Positions 8,142 to 17,373 of a stretch of DNA of 64,000 bases are shown here, in pieces. This DNA is from Nocardia carnea (GTDB lineage: Bacteria; Actinomycetota; Actinomycetes; Mycobacteriales; Mycobacteriaceae). The notes beneath the pieces are model-generated. The model did not search any database. It was not told the origin of the DNA and saw only the letters and a list, made by a program, of their open reading frames with translations. The position numbers and the translations under genes were made by a program. Within the stretch, counting starts at the first letter, position 1. Each line of letters begins with the position of its first letter. Location: NCBI RefSeq assembly GCF_029868855.1, contig NZ_JARWOV010000231.1:28082-92081 (forward strand). The letters are read 5' to 3'.

Positions 8142-9506
8142 ATGATCACCTCACTGTTCGCCCACCGCGACTACCTACGACTTTTCACAGCTCAGATCTC
8201 GGCACTGTTCGGCACCGGATTGACCACGGTGGCACTGGGATTGCTCGCCTACGAGCTCGCCGGCGCCGATGCGGCGGCCGTTCTCGGTCTCGCGCTCACC
8301 ATCAAGATGGTCGTCTACGTGACGGTCGCCCCCGTCGTGGGCGCTTACGCGGATCGCATTCCGCGCCGGCCCTTCCTCGTCGGCCTCAATATCGTTCGAG
8401 CCGGAGTAGTTTCGGCGCTACCCTTCGTCGACCAGATCTGGCATATCTACGTGCTGATCGCGGTGCTCCAAACTGCCTCGGCCGCCTTCACACCCACCTA
8501 TCAGGCCGTCATTCCCGATATCCTCCCCGACGAGCGGGACTACACGCGGGCACTGTCGGCCGCGCAACTAGCCGCGACCATGGAGACCCTGCTCAGTCCG
8601 ATGCTGGCCGCGGCCGCGCTGGCCGTCATCAGTTTCCACTGGCTGTTCGTCGGCACCGCGATCGGTTTCGTGGTCTCGGCGGCGCTCGTGGTGACTACCC
8701 GCATTCCGAACGCCGGTGCCACCGTGGAAGGCTCCTTCGGCGAACGCATCGCGGTAGGAATGCGGATATTCATGGCGACACCTCGGCTGCGGGGGCTCCT
8801 CGCCTTCAATCTCGTCATCGCGGCGGCGGGCTCGATCATCATGGTGAATACCGTCAACTACGCCCGCGATACCCTCGGCGGCGATCAGGCCGATGTGGCG
8901 AAGCTGCTGGCGGCCAACGGTTTCGGCACGATGATCAGCGCGCTGGCACTGCCCCGGATCCTCGACCGTGCCGGCGCCCGGCCGGTCATGCGCACCGGCG
9001 CGGCGGTCCTGGTCACCGGCCTCGCGGCGGCCGTCGCCCTCTCCACGGCCGAGACCGGGGACTGGCGCCAGATCGCCGCCACAGCGATCTGGGCCGTCAT
9101 CGGGGCGGGCACCGCCGCCGTACTCACCCCGACCGGCCAGGTTCTGCGGCGCTCGTCGCACCCAGCGGATCGCCCGGCTCTCTTCGCCGCCCAATTCTCG
9201 CTGTCCCACCTGGCCTGGCTGGTCACCTATCCGCTCACCGGTTGGCTCACCACCACCGCCGGGCTCAGCACGACCTGGGTCACCCTCGCCGTCCTCGCCA
9301 CCGGCGGCGCCGTCCTCGCGACCCGCCTGTGGCCCCGCGACGATCCCGCCGAACTGACCCACCCGCACGAAGCCGGCACCATCGACCCCGCGCGCCTGAC
9401 CGACGCCGTCCGTGTGAACGACCACCTCTACCAGCACACCCACGTCTACGTCATCGACGCCGAGCACCCTCGCTGGCCGGCCCGGGAACACGCGCCGGCC
9501 GCATGA
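8142..9506 (+). CDS. MFS transporter with His-containing cytosolic tail (NreB/ENTS-like)
   Basis: 454 aa, about 12 membrane segments, resembling the MFS_3/enterobactin-exporter group that includes nickel-resistance protein NreB. The C-terminal tail after the last helix (about 50 residues) contains HPHE and YQHTHVY, giving several His pairs. The ATG at 8142 has GGAGGT 5 bases upstream and begins with the typical short MITSLFAHRDY; the longer frame from 8109 lacks such a site. Located just behind the metal locus. Export of a divalent metal or metallophore is a reasonable inference, not proven. Confidence 0.85.
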   Translation: MITSLFAHRDYLRLFTAQISALFGTGLTTVALGLLAYELAGADAAAVLGLALTIKMVVYVTVAPVVGAYADRIPRRPFLVGLNIVRAGVVSALPFVDQIWHIYVLIAVLQTASAAFTPTYQAVIPDILPDERDYTRALSAAQLAATMETLLSPMLAAAALAVISFHWLFVGTAIGFVVSAALVVTTRIPNAGATVEGSFGERIAVGMRIFMATPRLRGLLAFNLVIAAAGSIIMVNTVNYARDTLGGDQADVAKLLAANGFGTMISALALPRILDRAGARPVMRTGAAVLVTGLAAAVALSTAETGDWRQIAATAIWAVIGAGTAAVLTPTGQVLRRSSHPADRPALFAAQFSLSHLAWLVTYPLTGWLTTTAGLSTTWVTLAVLATGGAVLATRLWPRDDPAELTHPHEAGTIDPARLTDAVRVNDHLYQHTHVYVIDAEHPRWPAREHAPAA

Positions 9507-9513
9507 CCGGCAC

Positions 9514-10488
9514 TCACCAGCGGTTCCGTGTCTCCTCCGCCCAGCCGACCGCACCGCCGAGATCCAGCCAGCGCCCGTCGTCGGTGCGGGCGCGGCCGTG
9601 GAAATTCCCGAAACACTGGTGGGTGTCGTTGGCCAGCACGAACAGATCGGTTTTCGCCGTACGCGTATGGAACGGCCGGAATTCGGCGTCGACCCGCTCC
9701 CCGGTGATATGCCAGGGCCGCAGCCAATTCCCGGGGTCGTAGTCCCACCGCAATTCGTCGCTGATCTTGTGGATCCGGCCGTCGACGACGAGTGCGTTCT
9801 CGGTGCTGCCGGTACCTTCGGTCCACTTACCGCCGAACTGGACCCCCAGCCCGGGCTTGTAGCCGGCGGCCCAGTTCCAGTCGATCGCATACGGCCATTT
9901 CCCGCGGCCGTGGTCCAGCACGGCGAACGCGTCGTCGAATACGTACTCGCGCGACCCCAGCGTCAGAGTCCCGGCGGCCGGCCGGCCCACATCTTTGACC
10001 GTGTACTGGAAGCGCCGCGCGCTCCACGGCACGACCACACCCAGTGATTCGTGACCGGGCGGCAGCTCCGCCCGAGCCGACAACCGCACCCCGTCCGCGC
10101 GGGCCTCGATCGCAGTCCCGGCCGCGTCGTTCGACAATTCGATATCGACACCGCCACCGCGCACCGAGTTCACTCCTTGCCCGCTGCGCTCCCCCATGAC
10201 CGCTCCTCGGCCGAACGGCACCACCGCGTCCCGGGTGGTCTCCGCACCCGTTTCCCGGTCCAGCACATAGATCCCGTGCACCCCGGCGTAATCGAGCGTG
10301 GACGCCACGATGCCCACGATATGTTCCGGGGTGACGATTCCCCAGTACTCCCAGCGCTTCCGGCGACCCCGGCCGCGCAGATTCGCCCGATGCAGGGGCC
10401 GCCGCGTCCATCCGACAGCGGCGGGGTCGAGCCGGCCGTCCGGGCGGCACAGATCGACGGGTTCGGTGATCTCGCGTTCCGTGGCCAT
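9514..10488 (-). CDS. DUF2804 family protein
   Basis: About 324 aa, recognised as DUF2804 from the conserved run of motifs WEYWG, FDDAFAVLDHGRGKWPY, WNWA and CFGNFHGR. These are soluble beta-rich proteins of unknown function, widespread in Nocardia and mycobacteria and sometimes found near lipid genes. The start MATEREITEP (10488) is preferred; a frame 10 residues longer exists. Ends 7 bases from the convergent MFS gene. Confidence 0.88.
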   Translation of the reverse strand: MATEREITEPVDLCRPDGRLDPAAVGWTRRPLHRANLRGRGRRKRWEYWGIVTPEHIVGIVASTLDYAGVHGIYVLDRETGAETTRDAVVPFGRGAVMGERSGQGVNSVRGGGVDIELSNDAAGTAIEARADGVRLSARAELPPGHESLGVVVPWSARRFQYTVKDVGRPAAGTLTLGSREYVFDDAFAVLDHGRGKWPYAIDWNWAAGYKPGLGVQFGGKWTEGTGSTENALVVDGRIHKISDELRWDYDPGNWLRPWHITGERVDAEFRPFHTRTAKTDLFVLANDTHQCFGNFHGRARTDDGRWLDLGGAVGWAEETRNRW

Positions 10489-10612
10489 ACTCGCCCGCAG
10501 CTCCTCACGACTCGACACCTACGCCGGCAGCAGAGGACAATACTCGGCGGGCACACCGTACGGGCGGACAGCGAACCCGGCCCGGCTGTCGCCGGACCCG
10601 GAACCGCCGCTG

Positions 10613-11212
10613 TCAGCGACGAACGCGGTACCTGAGGTGCAGCACCCGGTCACCCTGGACTACGACATCGGGGTCCTCGAGCAGATGCTGTCCGTCCACC
10701 GGGCCGAAATACCGTTTACCCGAACCGAATACGACCGGCACCACGTCCATCGCGACTTCGTCGACCAGGCCGAGCGCGAGCGCCTGCCCGCCGACATCCC
10801 CGGCACACACCGCCACGATACGGTCACCGGCCCGCCGTTTCGCCTCTTCCACAGCCGTGGCGATATCGCCGAAGAACGGCACATCCGCTTCCGGATGCCA
10901 GCCCTCGGGCTTGGGCCGGTGCGAGACGACGAGCAGATGCTCGCCCGCGGGCGGTTTCGCCTCCCAGCCGTTGGTCATATCGAAAAGATGCCGCCCCTGG
11001 ATGGTTGCCCCGATACTGTTCCAGAAGGGTGCCGTGTACTCGTAGGAGCGGCGGCCGAGCCGGAACGGCGGGTGGTCCCGCTCGAGCTCGTCGTCCGCCA
11101 CCAGCGGGACCTCACCGTTGAAGTACCAGTCGAACAGCGGCCCGACGTCGTCGTTCCGGTCGGCGATGAAACCGTCCACCGACACCACTGCATGCATGAT
11201 CACTGTCGCCAT
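10613..11212 (-). CDS. Dihydrofolate-reductase/RibD C-terminal family protein
   Basis: 199 aa. The fold of DHFR/RibD reductases is indicated by the N-terminal VVSVDGFIAD, the central GRRSYE and the nucleotide-site stretch CAGDVGGQALALGLVDE. Members of this actinobacterial group (often called YwjB/YyaP-like) are presumed NADPH-dependent reductases; few have known substrates. They should not be read as folate DHFR. Start MATVIMHAVV at 11212 is preferred over a longer frame to 11245. Confidence 0.88.
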   Translation of the reverse strand: MATVIMHAVVSVDGFIADRNDDVGPLFDWYFNGEVPLVADDELERDHPPFRLGRRSYEYTAPFWNSIGATIQGRHLFDMTNGWEAKPPAGEHLLVVSHRPKPEGWHPEADVPFFGDIATAVEEAKRRAGDRIVAVCAGDVGGQALALGLVDEVAMDVVPVVFGSGKRYFGPVDGQHLLEDPDVVVQGDRVLHLRYRVRR

Positions 11213-11319
11213 ACTCTGTCGACTCCGGCCGACACCCGGATTCATCGGTACAGCGAGATCCGGTGTGCGGCCGGACGGAGTCTCGGCGGATCCGCCGGGC
11301 GCGGCACCCGCTCAACCGA

Positions 11320-13266
11320 TCAGTGCAGTGCCCCCACCCGGAACCACGGTCGCAGCAGGTTCTCCTCGGTGGACGGGCCCACCTGCCACTCGGCGATCCA
11401 CGGGCCGGTGCCCTCGCTCGGGTCGAGAATGCCCTCCTCCAGGTGCTGGTAGCGACCGTCGAGCACGCCGCGGGCCAGGCGCATATCCTCGTCGTCGGTG
11501 TTGTCCCACAGCGAATCGAACAACTGCCGCACACGGATTCGCGCCTGCCGGCAGAACATATCGGCCAGCTCCGTGGCGGCTTCCCCTTCTGCCGTGCCGT
11601 CGCCGCGTTCGGCCTGCGCGCGGACACAGGCCGCCGACATCGCGAAAAGCTCCGCGCCGATATCGACGATGCGTCCCAGGAAAACCTGCCGGTACTCGAG
11701 CTTCGCCTGCCAGCGCGCCATCCCGTACATCAGCGCGCGAGCCTGTTTACGTGCCATCCGCTCGACGAAGCGCATATGCCGGGCCAGCGGCCCGAACTCA
11801 CCGAACGCGGCCGGTGCCGTGCCCGATCCGACGGCCAGCTGCGGGAACCATTTGGCGTAGAAACCGCCGGCCCCCACCGCCGCTCGTGCTTTCTCCTTGA
11901 ACTCCGCATGCCGGTCGACCAGGGCTCCGGCGGCGGACATATGCGCATCGGCCATCTCCCGGGCGATGAGCAGTCGCATGATCTCGCTGGAACCCTCGAA
12001 GATCCGGTTGATCCGCAGATCGCGCACCAGCTGTTCGGCGCCGACCGCACGCTCGCCGCGGTCGCGCAGCGACGCCGCCGTCTCGTATCCGCGACCACCT
12101 CGTATCTGCACGAGTTCGTCGGCGATCCGGCAGCTCATCTCCGACGCCCACAGCTTGGCAAGTGCCGCCTCGATGCGGATGTCGTTACGGTTCTCGTCGC
12201 ACATGGTCGCCGAGAGATCGAGTACCGCCTCGAGGGCATAGGTCGTCGCCGCGATGAAGGACACCTTCGCGCCGACCGCAGCATGCTCGCCGACCGGCCG
12301 CCCCCACTGCACGCGCGCGCCGGACCATTCGCGGGCGATCTTCAGCGACCATTTGCCTGCCGCCGCGCACATCGCCGGAATCGCGAGCCGACCGGCGTTG
12401 AGTGTAGTGAATGCGATCTTCAGGCCGTCGCCCTCGCGGCCGATCAGATTCTGCGCCGGCACGCGGACGTTGTACATGCGGGTGACGCCGTTCTCGATAC
12501 CGCGCAGGCCCATGAACGAGTTGCGTCGCTCCACGGTGATACCCGGACTGTCGGCTTCGACGACGAAGGCGGAGATACCACCGCGGTGGCCTTCGCTCTT
12601 CGGCACCCGCGCCATCACCACCAGCAGTTCCGCGACCACACCGTTCGTGGTCCACAGTTTGACGCCGTTGATCTCGTACGCCTCGCCGTCGGCCGTGGGT
12701 GTCGCCGTACTGGCCAGCCGGGCCGGATCGGAGCCGACGTCGGGTTCGGTGAGCAGGAAGGCACTCACCGCGCCTTGCGCACAGCGGGGCAGGAACCGCT
12801 GCTTCTGCTCCGGCGTACCCGCCAGTTTCAGTGGTTCCGGCACACCGATCGACTGGTGCGCGGACAACAACACACCCAGACTGGGGTGCGCCGAGGCGGT
12901 CAGCATCAGCGCTTTGTTGTAGCCGACCTGGGAAAGACCCTGCCCACCGTATTGCTCGGGAATCTTCAGACCGAAGCAGCCGAGTTCGGCGAGGCCGCGC
13001 ACATACTCCTCGGGGATCCGGCCCTCCGCCTCGATCACACTGCCGTCGATGGTCTCGCAATAGGCCCGGAGCCGGGACAGATACGCGTCGGTTCTGGCGG
13101 TGTCTTCCGCATCGGGTCGGGGAAACGGATGGATCAGATCCACCCGATAGCGGCCCAGGAACAACTCCTTGGCGAAGGAGGGTTTGGCCCAGCCGGTCTC
13201 GCGGGATTCCTCGACCAGCCGGCGGGACTGTTCCTCGGTGGCATCGACTCGCTCGGCAGTAGCCAT
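11320..13266 (-). CDS. Long acyl-CoA dehydrogenase (VLCAD/FadE-like)
   Basis: 648 aa FAD enzyme for the first step of fatty acid beta-oxidation. Seen: N-terminal helical domain, flavin-site motif LTEPDVGSDPA, ACAD signature near VGAEQLVRDLRINRIFEGSSEIMR with the catalytic Glu in FEGSSE, and a C-terminal extension of about 150 residues. The extension and the length fit the very-long-chain/ACAD9-like group rather than the ~390-residue short-chain enzymes. The ATG at 13266 is preceded by GAGGAGGAC at a good distance. It is transcribed alone; neighbours give no pathway context. Confidence 0.92.
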   Translation of the reverse strand: MATAERVDATEEQSRRLVEESRETGWAKPSFAKELFLGRYRVDLIHPFPRPDAEDTARTDAYLSRLRAYCETIDGSVIEAEGRIPEEYVRGLAELGCFGLKIPEQYGGQGLSQVGYNKALMLTASAHPSLGVLLSAHQSIGVPEPLKLAGTPEQKQRFLPRCAQGAVSAFLLTEPDVGSDPARLASTATPTADGEAYEINGVKLWTTNGVVAELLVVMARVPKSEGHRGGISAFVVEADSPGITVERRNSFMGLRGIENGVTRMYNVRVPAQNLIGREGDGLKIAFTTLNAGRLAIPAMCAAAGKWSLKIAREWSGARVQWGRPVGEHAAVGAKVSFIAATTYALEAVLDLSATMCDENRNDIRIEAALAKLWASEMSCRIADELVQIRGGRGYETAASLRDRGERAVGAEQLVRDLRINRIFEGSSEIMRLLIAREMADAHMSAAGALVDRHAEFKEKARAAVGAGGFYAKWFPQLAVGSGTAPAAFGEFGPLARHMRFVERMARKQARALMYGMARWQAKLEYRQVFLGRIVDIGAELFAMSAACVRAQAERGDGTAEGEAATELADMFCRQARIRVRQLFDSLWDNTDDEDMRLARGVLDGRYQHLEEGILDPSEGTGPWIAEWQVGPSTEENLLRPWFRVGALH

Positions 13267-13339
13267 GGCGTCCTCCTCGAAGGTGACGACGATCACAGTC
13301 GCATGCTCGAGGCCATGTTACCCGCAGGTAGATCGATCT

Positions 13340-13375
13340 GACGAGGGGCCCGCGCCTGGGCACGGACCCCTCGTC
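13340..13375 (-). terminator. Terminator of the five-gene MoxR/VWA/DUF5682 operon
   Basis: Inverted repeat GACGAGGGG (13340-13348) with CCCCTCGTC (13367-13375), extended by a further 3 bp after one mismatch. It lies 46 bases past the stop of the DUF5682 gene, in the right place to end that operon. Confidence 0.7.
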
Positions 13376-13421
13376 ACCATGGGTGCCGCAGCGCCCTCCT
13401 CGAACAGCGGCCTGTTATCGA

Positions 13422-16247
13422 TCAGCGCGCGGCGGCCAGCAGCTCCGCCAGAGCCGATGCTGTCGCCGGATGGGACTCGAGCAGTCCGGTCGCTGCCGGG
13501 TACGGTGCGGCCGCCGACTGTTGCCATTCGCCCTCGTGACCCAGCAGCGTCGCAAAGGCGTCACAGGCCACGGGATGGGCACGCAACAGTTCGGCGGCCG
13601 GACCGCCCGAATCGGCGGCCGGTGCGCTACCGGCTGCCTGCCTCGGTGGACGCGACCAGGGCGGGACGAAGGACTCGATACCTGCCCGGTCGCCGGGGAA
13701 CGTCCGGCCCGCCTCCCGCGTCAGCATCGGAATCAGCTCGCCGGCCTGACCACGCAGTGTGGTGATCAGGCCGGGCAGCCACGGCAGCAGAATCGCATCG
13801 GGCAGCCGGCCGAACGCCTTGGACAGCAGTTCGACCACGAACGATTTGATCGACGGCACCGGATCCATCGCCTGGACGAACCCGCTCAGATATTGCGGGA
13901 ACGCCGGGACCACCAGCGGGTTGGCCAGCATCTCGTCGCAGCGTTGCCGTAGGTCCGGGAGGGTCAGCATGCCCAATTGCATCCGGGTGGCCCAGAGCAG
14001 CGCGACCTTGGCCGGGGATTCCGGATGCGACTGCTGCACGGCCAGCTCGAGCTGGCTGTGATCGCAGCCCAGCGACAATGCCAGGTTCTCCATGCCGAAC
14101 AGGAAACCCAGCATGGCGGCGACGGGCCGGACGCCGGTGGCGTCGTCGGTGAACGCGGTGGGCAGCAAGGTGCAGTAGTGGGCGTAACCGGCGGTGACGA
14201 ACCGGCCGCACCAGGCCGGCAGACCCGTATCGGTGGCGCGGTAGTAGTCGATCAGTGCCCGGATCCGGCGCAGTACCTCCGGGGCGCCGTCGACGGTGCG
14301 TTCGGCGGTCAGCAGCTCCACCGCGCGGCCGCCGAGTTCATCGGCCAGACGCACCGATCCCAGGTACACGAGCGCGTCCTCGACCGCGGCAAGCGCGCGT
14401 GCCGCCGAGGCCTCGGAACCGTTGACCTCCGACCGCAGGCGCTGTTCGAGCACCTGTTCCAGAGTGACGCCTTCGTAACCCAGCTCCACCAGGTCACGCT
14501 GGTATTTGCCGATCGCGACGTCCCAGCTCTCCTGAATGGAACGCTCACCGAGCCCCCGGGAACCCATGATCGGGCGCACCGCGGCACCGGGCAGCAGCCT
14601 GCGCAGCATCCACAGCAGGTCCGAGCCGGGGCGCAGATGCGGGTCGGCGCCCAGATCGAGCAGGGTGCGCTGGACCCGGGTGTTGGTCGGGTCGATACCG
14701 AGAGCGGTCAGCCTGTCGTAGACATTGCGCGCCAGTGGCGGCAGGGCGTCGTAACCGACGCGCCCGATACGGTCGCCACCGAGCAGGATCTCGCAGAGCC
14801 GGCGTACATCGCGACGGCCGGGGACCCGATCCTTCTCGATACACGTGATCGCCGCGTCCTGGAAGTCGTACGGCGTGGGGCGGGCTCGATCGCGCATCGC
14901 CGCCAGGAGGATCGAGGTCTCGTAGATCGCGATGGCGTCGGCGGTGCTGGCGAGGTAACCGTTGCGGCGCGCCAACCGCACGATATCGACCGACCACTCC
15001 AGGAGTTCCGCCTCGTCCACGGTATCCAGCCGTGGCGGCGTGGACAGGAATCCGGACAGCTGATCCGCGACAGCAACCGTTTCGGCGCCCACCGCGAGCG
15101 CCGGCGCAGCGGCCTTCTTCCCCGCCCCTTTCTTCGCCGCAACCGGCCCCGCGGCGAGGGCGAACGGACGGATACGGCTGCGTTTCAGGCCTTTCGACCA
15201 GGTAGCGGCCGCGATGGAGACCGAGCCGGCGGCCAGCCCGAACTGCGCTTCGATGGCCGAATGGCTGGATGGGATCAGGCCGTACTGCCATGTGGTCCCG
15301 GTCGGGGGGTCGATCTCGAAGGGGGTCTGCGATTCCAGGCCGAACTGCTCCACCCGGCTCGCGGCGTGGAAAGCTCCGCATACATACAGACATGTCGACG
15401 GATCCGCGCCGGTCCTGTCCAGGTGTTCACGCATCCGCGTCCACATATAGCGTTCGCGGTCCTCGTCGCGGCTCGTGCCGGTGGTCCGCAACCGCCGGAA
15501 CAGGCTGCCGATGAGCACCATGACCTGCCGGTAGGTGTCGTAGTCGGCGGTCGAGAGCGGCTGCTCCACGTACTGGTCCCACCACTCCGACCAGTGCCGT
15601 ACCTTGCCGTGATGTAGCAGGTGGGCTTCGAGTTCGGCGAAATGTGGTCGCAGATCACCGATCTCGATACCTACCGCGTCACCGTGTAGTTTCGCTTCCT
15701 CGGCCGCGGGTTCGGCGGTTTCGCCGGAATCCGGTTCCGCCGCGGGCGGCACGTGTTCCGCCGGCGCCGACTCGTCGCCCTCGCTCGTCCATTGGAAGAC
15801 GTGATCGGTGGAGCGATCTACGCATACCAACTCCACACCCGGTGTGGTCAGCGCGTACGAGATGGCCTGGTATTCGGCCGATGCCTCGGTGATCGGTGCG
15901 ACCACCGACAACGGTGCCCAGGTGGCGGGAAACCCCTCGAGCTCACCGGCCCACGCCTGCACCGCCACTGGGAGGGTGCAGTTGCGCAGCTCGTCGAGCA
16001 TGGGGCGCATATCCTCGCAGAGTTCGAGGTAGATCACCCTCGGCTGCTTTTCCCGTAGGCGGCGCACCATCGCGAGCCCGGATGCGGGCGAATGGTGGCA
16101 GACCGGAAAGATCTCCAGCCGCTCGCGCAAGGCCCGGTCGACATCGTCGATCATGCCGGTGAGGATGTCCGCGACCACCCCCGGCTCACCGGCGAACTCC
16201 TCCGCCGCGGACCTGAGCTGCTCACGCAGCGGCCCGAACGGGGTCAC
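13422..16247 (-). CDS. DUF5682 family protein (YehM-like), last gene of operon
   Basis: 941 aa soluble protein. Recognised by its N-terminal VCHHSPAS followed about 25 residues later by IYLELCED, typical of DUF5682. This His/Glu pattern resembles the TraB/EreA-type hydrolase superfamily (inference). A Pro/Glu/Ala-rich stretch lies near residues 160-185 and a Lys/Ala-rich linker near 370-385; the C-terminal two thirds are helical. It starts with GTG that overlaps the stop of the AAA+ gene by 4 bases (GTGA). It corresponds by context to E. coli YehM, next to YehL and YehP. Its molecular function is unknown. Confidence 0.88.
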   Translation of the reverse strand: MTPFGPLREQLRSAAEEFAGEPGVVADILTGMIDDVDRALRERLEIFPVCHHSPASGLAMVRRLREKQPRVIYLELCEDMRPMLDELRNCTLPVAVQAWAGELEGFPATWAPLSVVAPITEASAEYQAISYALTTPGVELVCVDRSTDHVFQWTSEGDESAPAEHVPPAAEPDSGETAEPAAEEAKLHGDAVGIEIGDLRPHFAELEAHLLHHGKVRHWSEWWDQYVEQPLSTADYDTYRQVMVLIGSLFRRLRTTGTSRDEDRERYMWTRMREHLDRTGADPSTCLYVCGAFHAASRVEQFGLESQTPFEIDPPTGTTWQYGLIPSSHSAIEAQFGLAAGSVSIAAATWSKGLKRSRIRPFALAAGPVAAKKGAGKKAAAPALAVGAETVAVADQLSGFLSTPPRLDTVDEAELLEWSVDIVRLARRNGYLASTADAIAIYETSILLAAMRDRARPTPYDFQDAAITCIEKDRVPGRRDVRRLCEILLGGDRIGRVGYDALPPLARNVYDRLTALGIDPTNTRVQRTLLDLGADPHLRPGSDLLWMLRRLLPGAAVRPIMGSRGLGERSIQESWDVAIGKYQRDLVELGYEGVTLEQVLEQRLRSEVNGSEASAARALAAVEDALVYLGSVRLADELGGRAVELLTAERTVDGAPEVLRRIRALIDYYRATDTGLPAWCGRFVTAGYAHYCTLLPTAFTDDATGVRPVAAMLGFLFGMENLALSLGCDHSQLELAVQQSHPESPAKVALLWATRMQLGMLTLPDLRQRCDEMLANPLVVPAFPQYLSGFVQAMDPVPSIKSFVVELLSKAFGRLPDAILLPWLPGLITTLRGQAGELIPMLTREAGRTFPGDRAGIESFVPPWSRPPRQAAGSAPAADSGGPAAELLRAHPVACDAFATLLGHEGEWQQSAAAPYPAATGLLESHPATASALAELLAAAR

Positions 16248-17359
16248 GAAAGCCTCGCGATGGCGTCGCGGCCGCCCTCCAGGAACGGCTGCCAGTCGCC
16301 GCCGAGATCCTTGCTACGCGGCTCCACCACGCCGTGCCAGAACTTGTTGAGGATGGCCAAGTCCTCCGGGGCGCGCCGGGCCAGTGAGCCCACCAGCGAG
16401 CCCGCGAGGATCTCCGGACGCAGTGCGGCGTCGCCGAAGAACTGGCTGTGCAGGATGGCGTCCTCGAGCACACCGATCTGCTCGGCGGTCGACAGCGCCG
16501 ATTCCAGCTTCTCGTCGTCGCTGCCGGCCGCGGCGGCCGCGGCCCGCAGATCGGCGAAACTGTCGAGCAGGATATCGAGCAGGGTCGGCGGCAACTCGAG
16601 CTCGATCCGATGGCGGCGCAACAGTTCCGCGGTGCGGAAGCGCACGATCTCCGCCTCGCTGCGTTTGTTGGTGACGACCGGGATGCGCACGAAGTTGAAG
16701 CGCCGCTTCAACGCCGAGGACAGATCGTTCACACCGCGATCACGGCTGTTCGCGGTGGCGATGATGGAGAAACCGGGTTTGGCGAACACGATATTGTCGG
16801 AATCGAGTTCGGGGATCGACACGTACTTCTCGGACAGGATGGAGATCAGCGCATCCTGTACATCGCTGGTGGAGCGGGTGAGCTCCTCGAAACGCCCGAT
16901 CACGCCCTGCTCCATCGCCGTCATGATGGGCGAGGGGATCATCGATTCGCGCGACTGCCCCTTGGCGATGACCATCGAGATGTTCCACGAGTACTTGATG
17001 TGATCCTCGGTGGTTCCCGCGGTGCCCTGCACAACCAGGGTGGAGTTGCGGCTGATGGCCGCCGAGAGCAGTTCGGCCAGCCAGCTCTTCCCGGTGCCGG
17101 GATCACCGATCAGCAGCAGTCCACGGTCGGAGGCCAGGGTGACGATGCTGCGTTCGACGAAACTGCGGTCACCGAACCATTTCTGGTCGATCGTACGGTC
17201 GAGGCCGTCGGCGCGTTCGGAGCCGAGAACGAACAGCCGGACCATCTTCGGGCTCAACCGCCAGGCGAACGGTTTCGGGCCGGTATCGATGGATTCCAGC
17301 CAATCCAGTTCCTCGGCGTACTTGATCTCGGCGGGTGCGCGCAGGGTGGTGTCTGTCAT
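16244..17359 (-). CDS. MoxR-type AAA+ ATPase, YehL-like
   Basis: 371 aa. Walker A GDPGTGKS (about residues 84-91), Walker B-like IGRFEEL, sensor-1 IIATANSRDRG and an arginine-rich ALKRRFN are visible. The Walker B region has EE preceded by F instead of the usual hydrophobic-D-E, which should be checked structurally. ATG at 17359, with AGGAGA overlapping the stop of the upstream VWA gene 14 bases away; an N-terminal frame reaching 17719 overlaps that gene and is rejected. The YehL group is one of the recognised MoxR subfamilies. Expected to remodel or load the VWA partner. Confidence 0.9.
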   Translation of the reverse strand: MTDTTLRAPAEIKYAEELDWLESIDTGPKPFAWRLSPKMVRLFVLGSERADGLDRTIDQKWFGDRSFVERSIVTLASDRGLLLIGDPGTGKSWLAELLSAAISRNSTLVVQGTAGTTEDHIKYSWNISMVIAKGQSRESMIPSPIMTAMEQGVIGRFEELTRSTSDVQDALISILSEKYVSIPELDSDNIVFAKPGFSIIATANSRDRGVNDLSSALKRRFNFVRIPVVTNKRSEAEIVRFRTAELLRRHRIELELPPTLLDILLDSFADLRAAAAAAGSDDEKLESALSTAEQIGVLEDAILHSQFFGDAALRPEILAGSLVGSLARRAPEDLAILNKFWHGVVEPRSKDLGGDWQPFLEGGRDAIARLS

Positions 17360-17373
17360 GGTACGGAGGTCTC

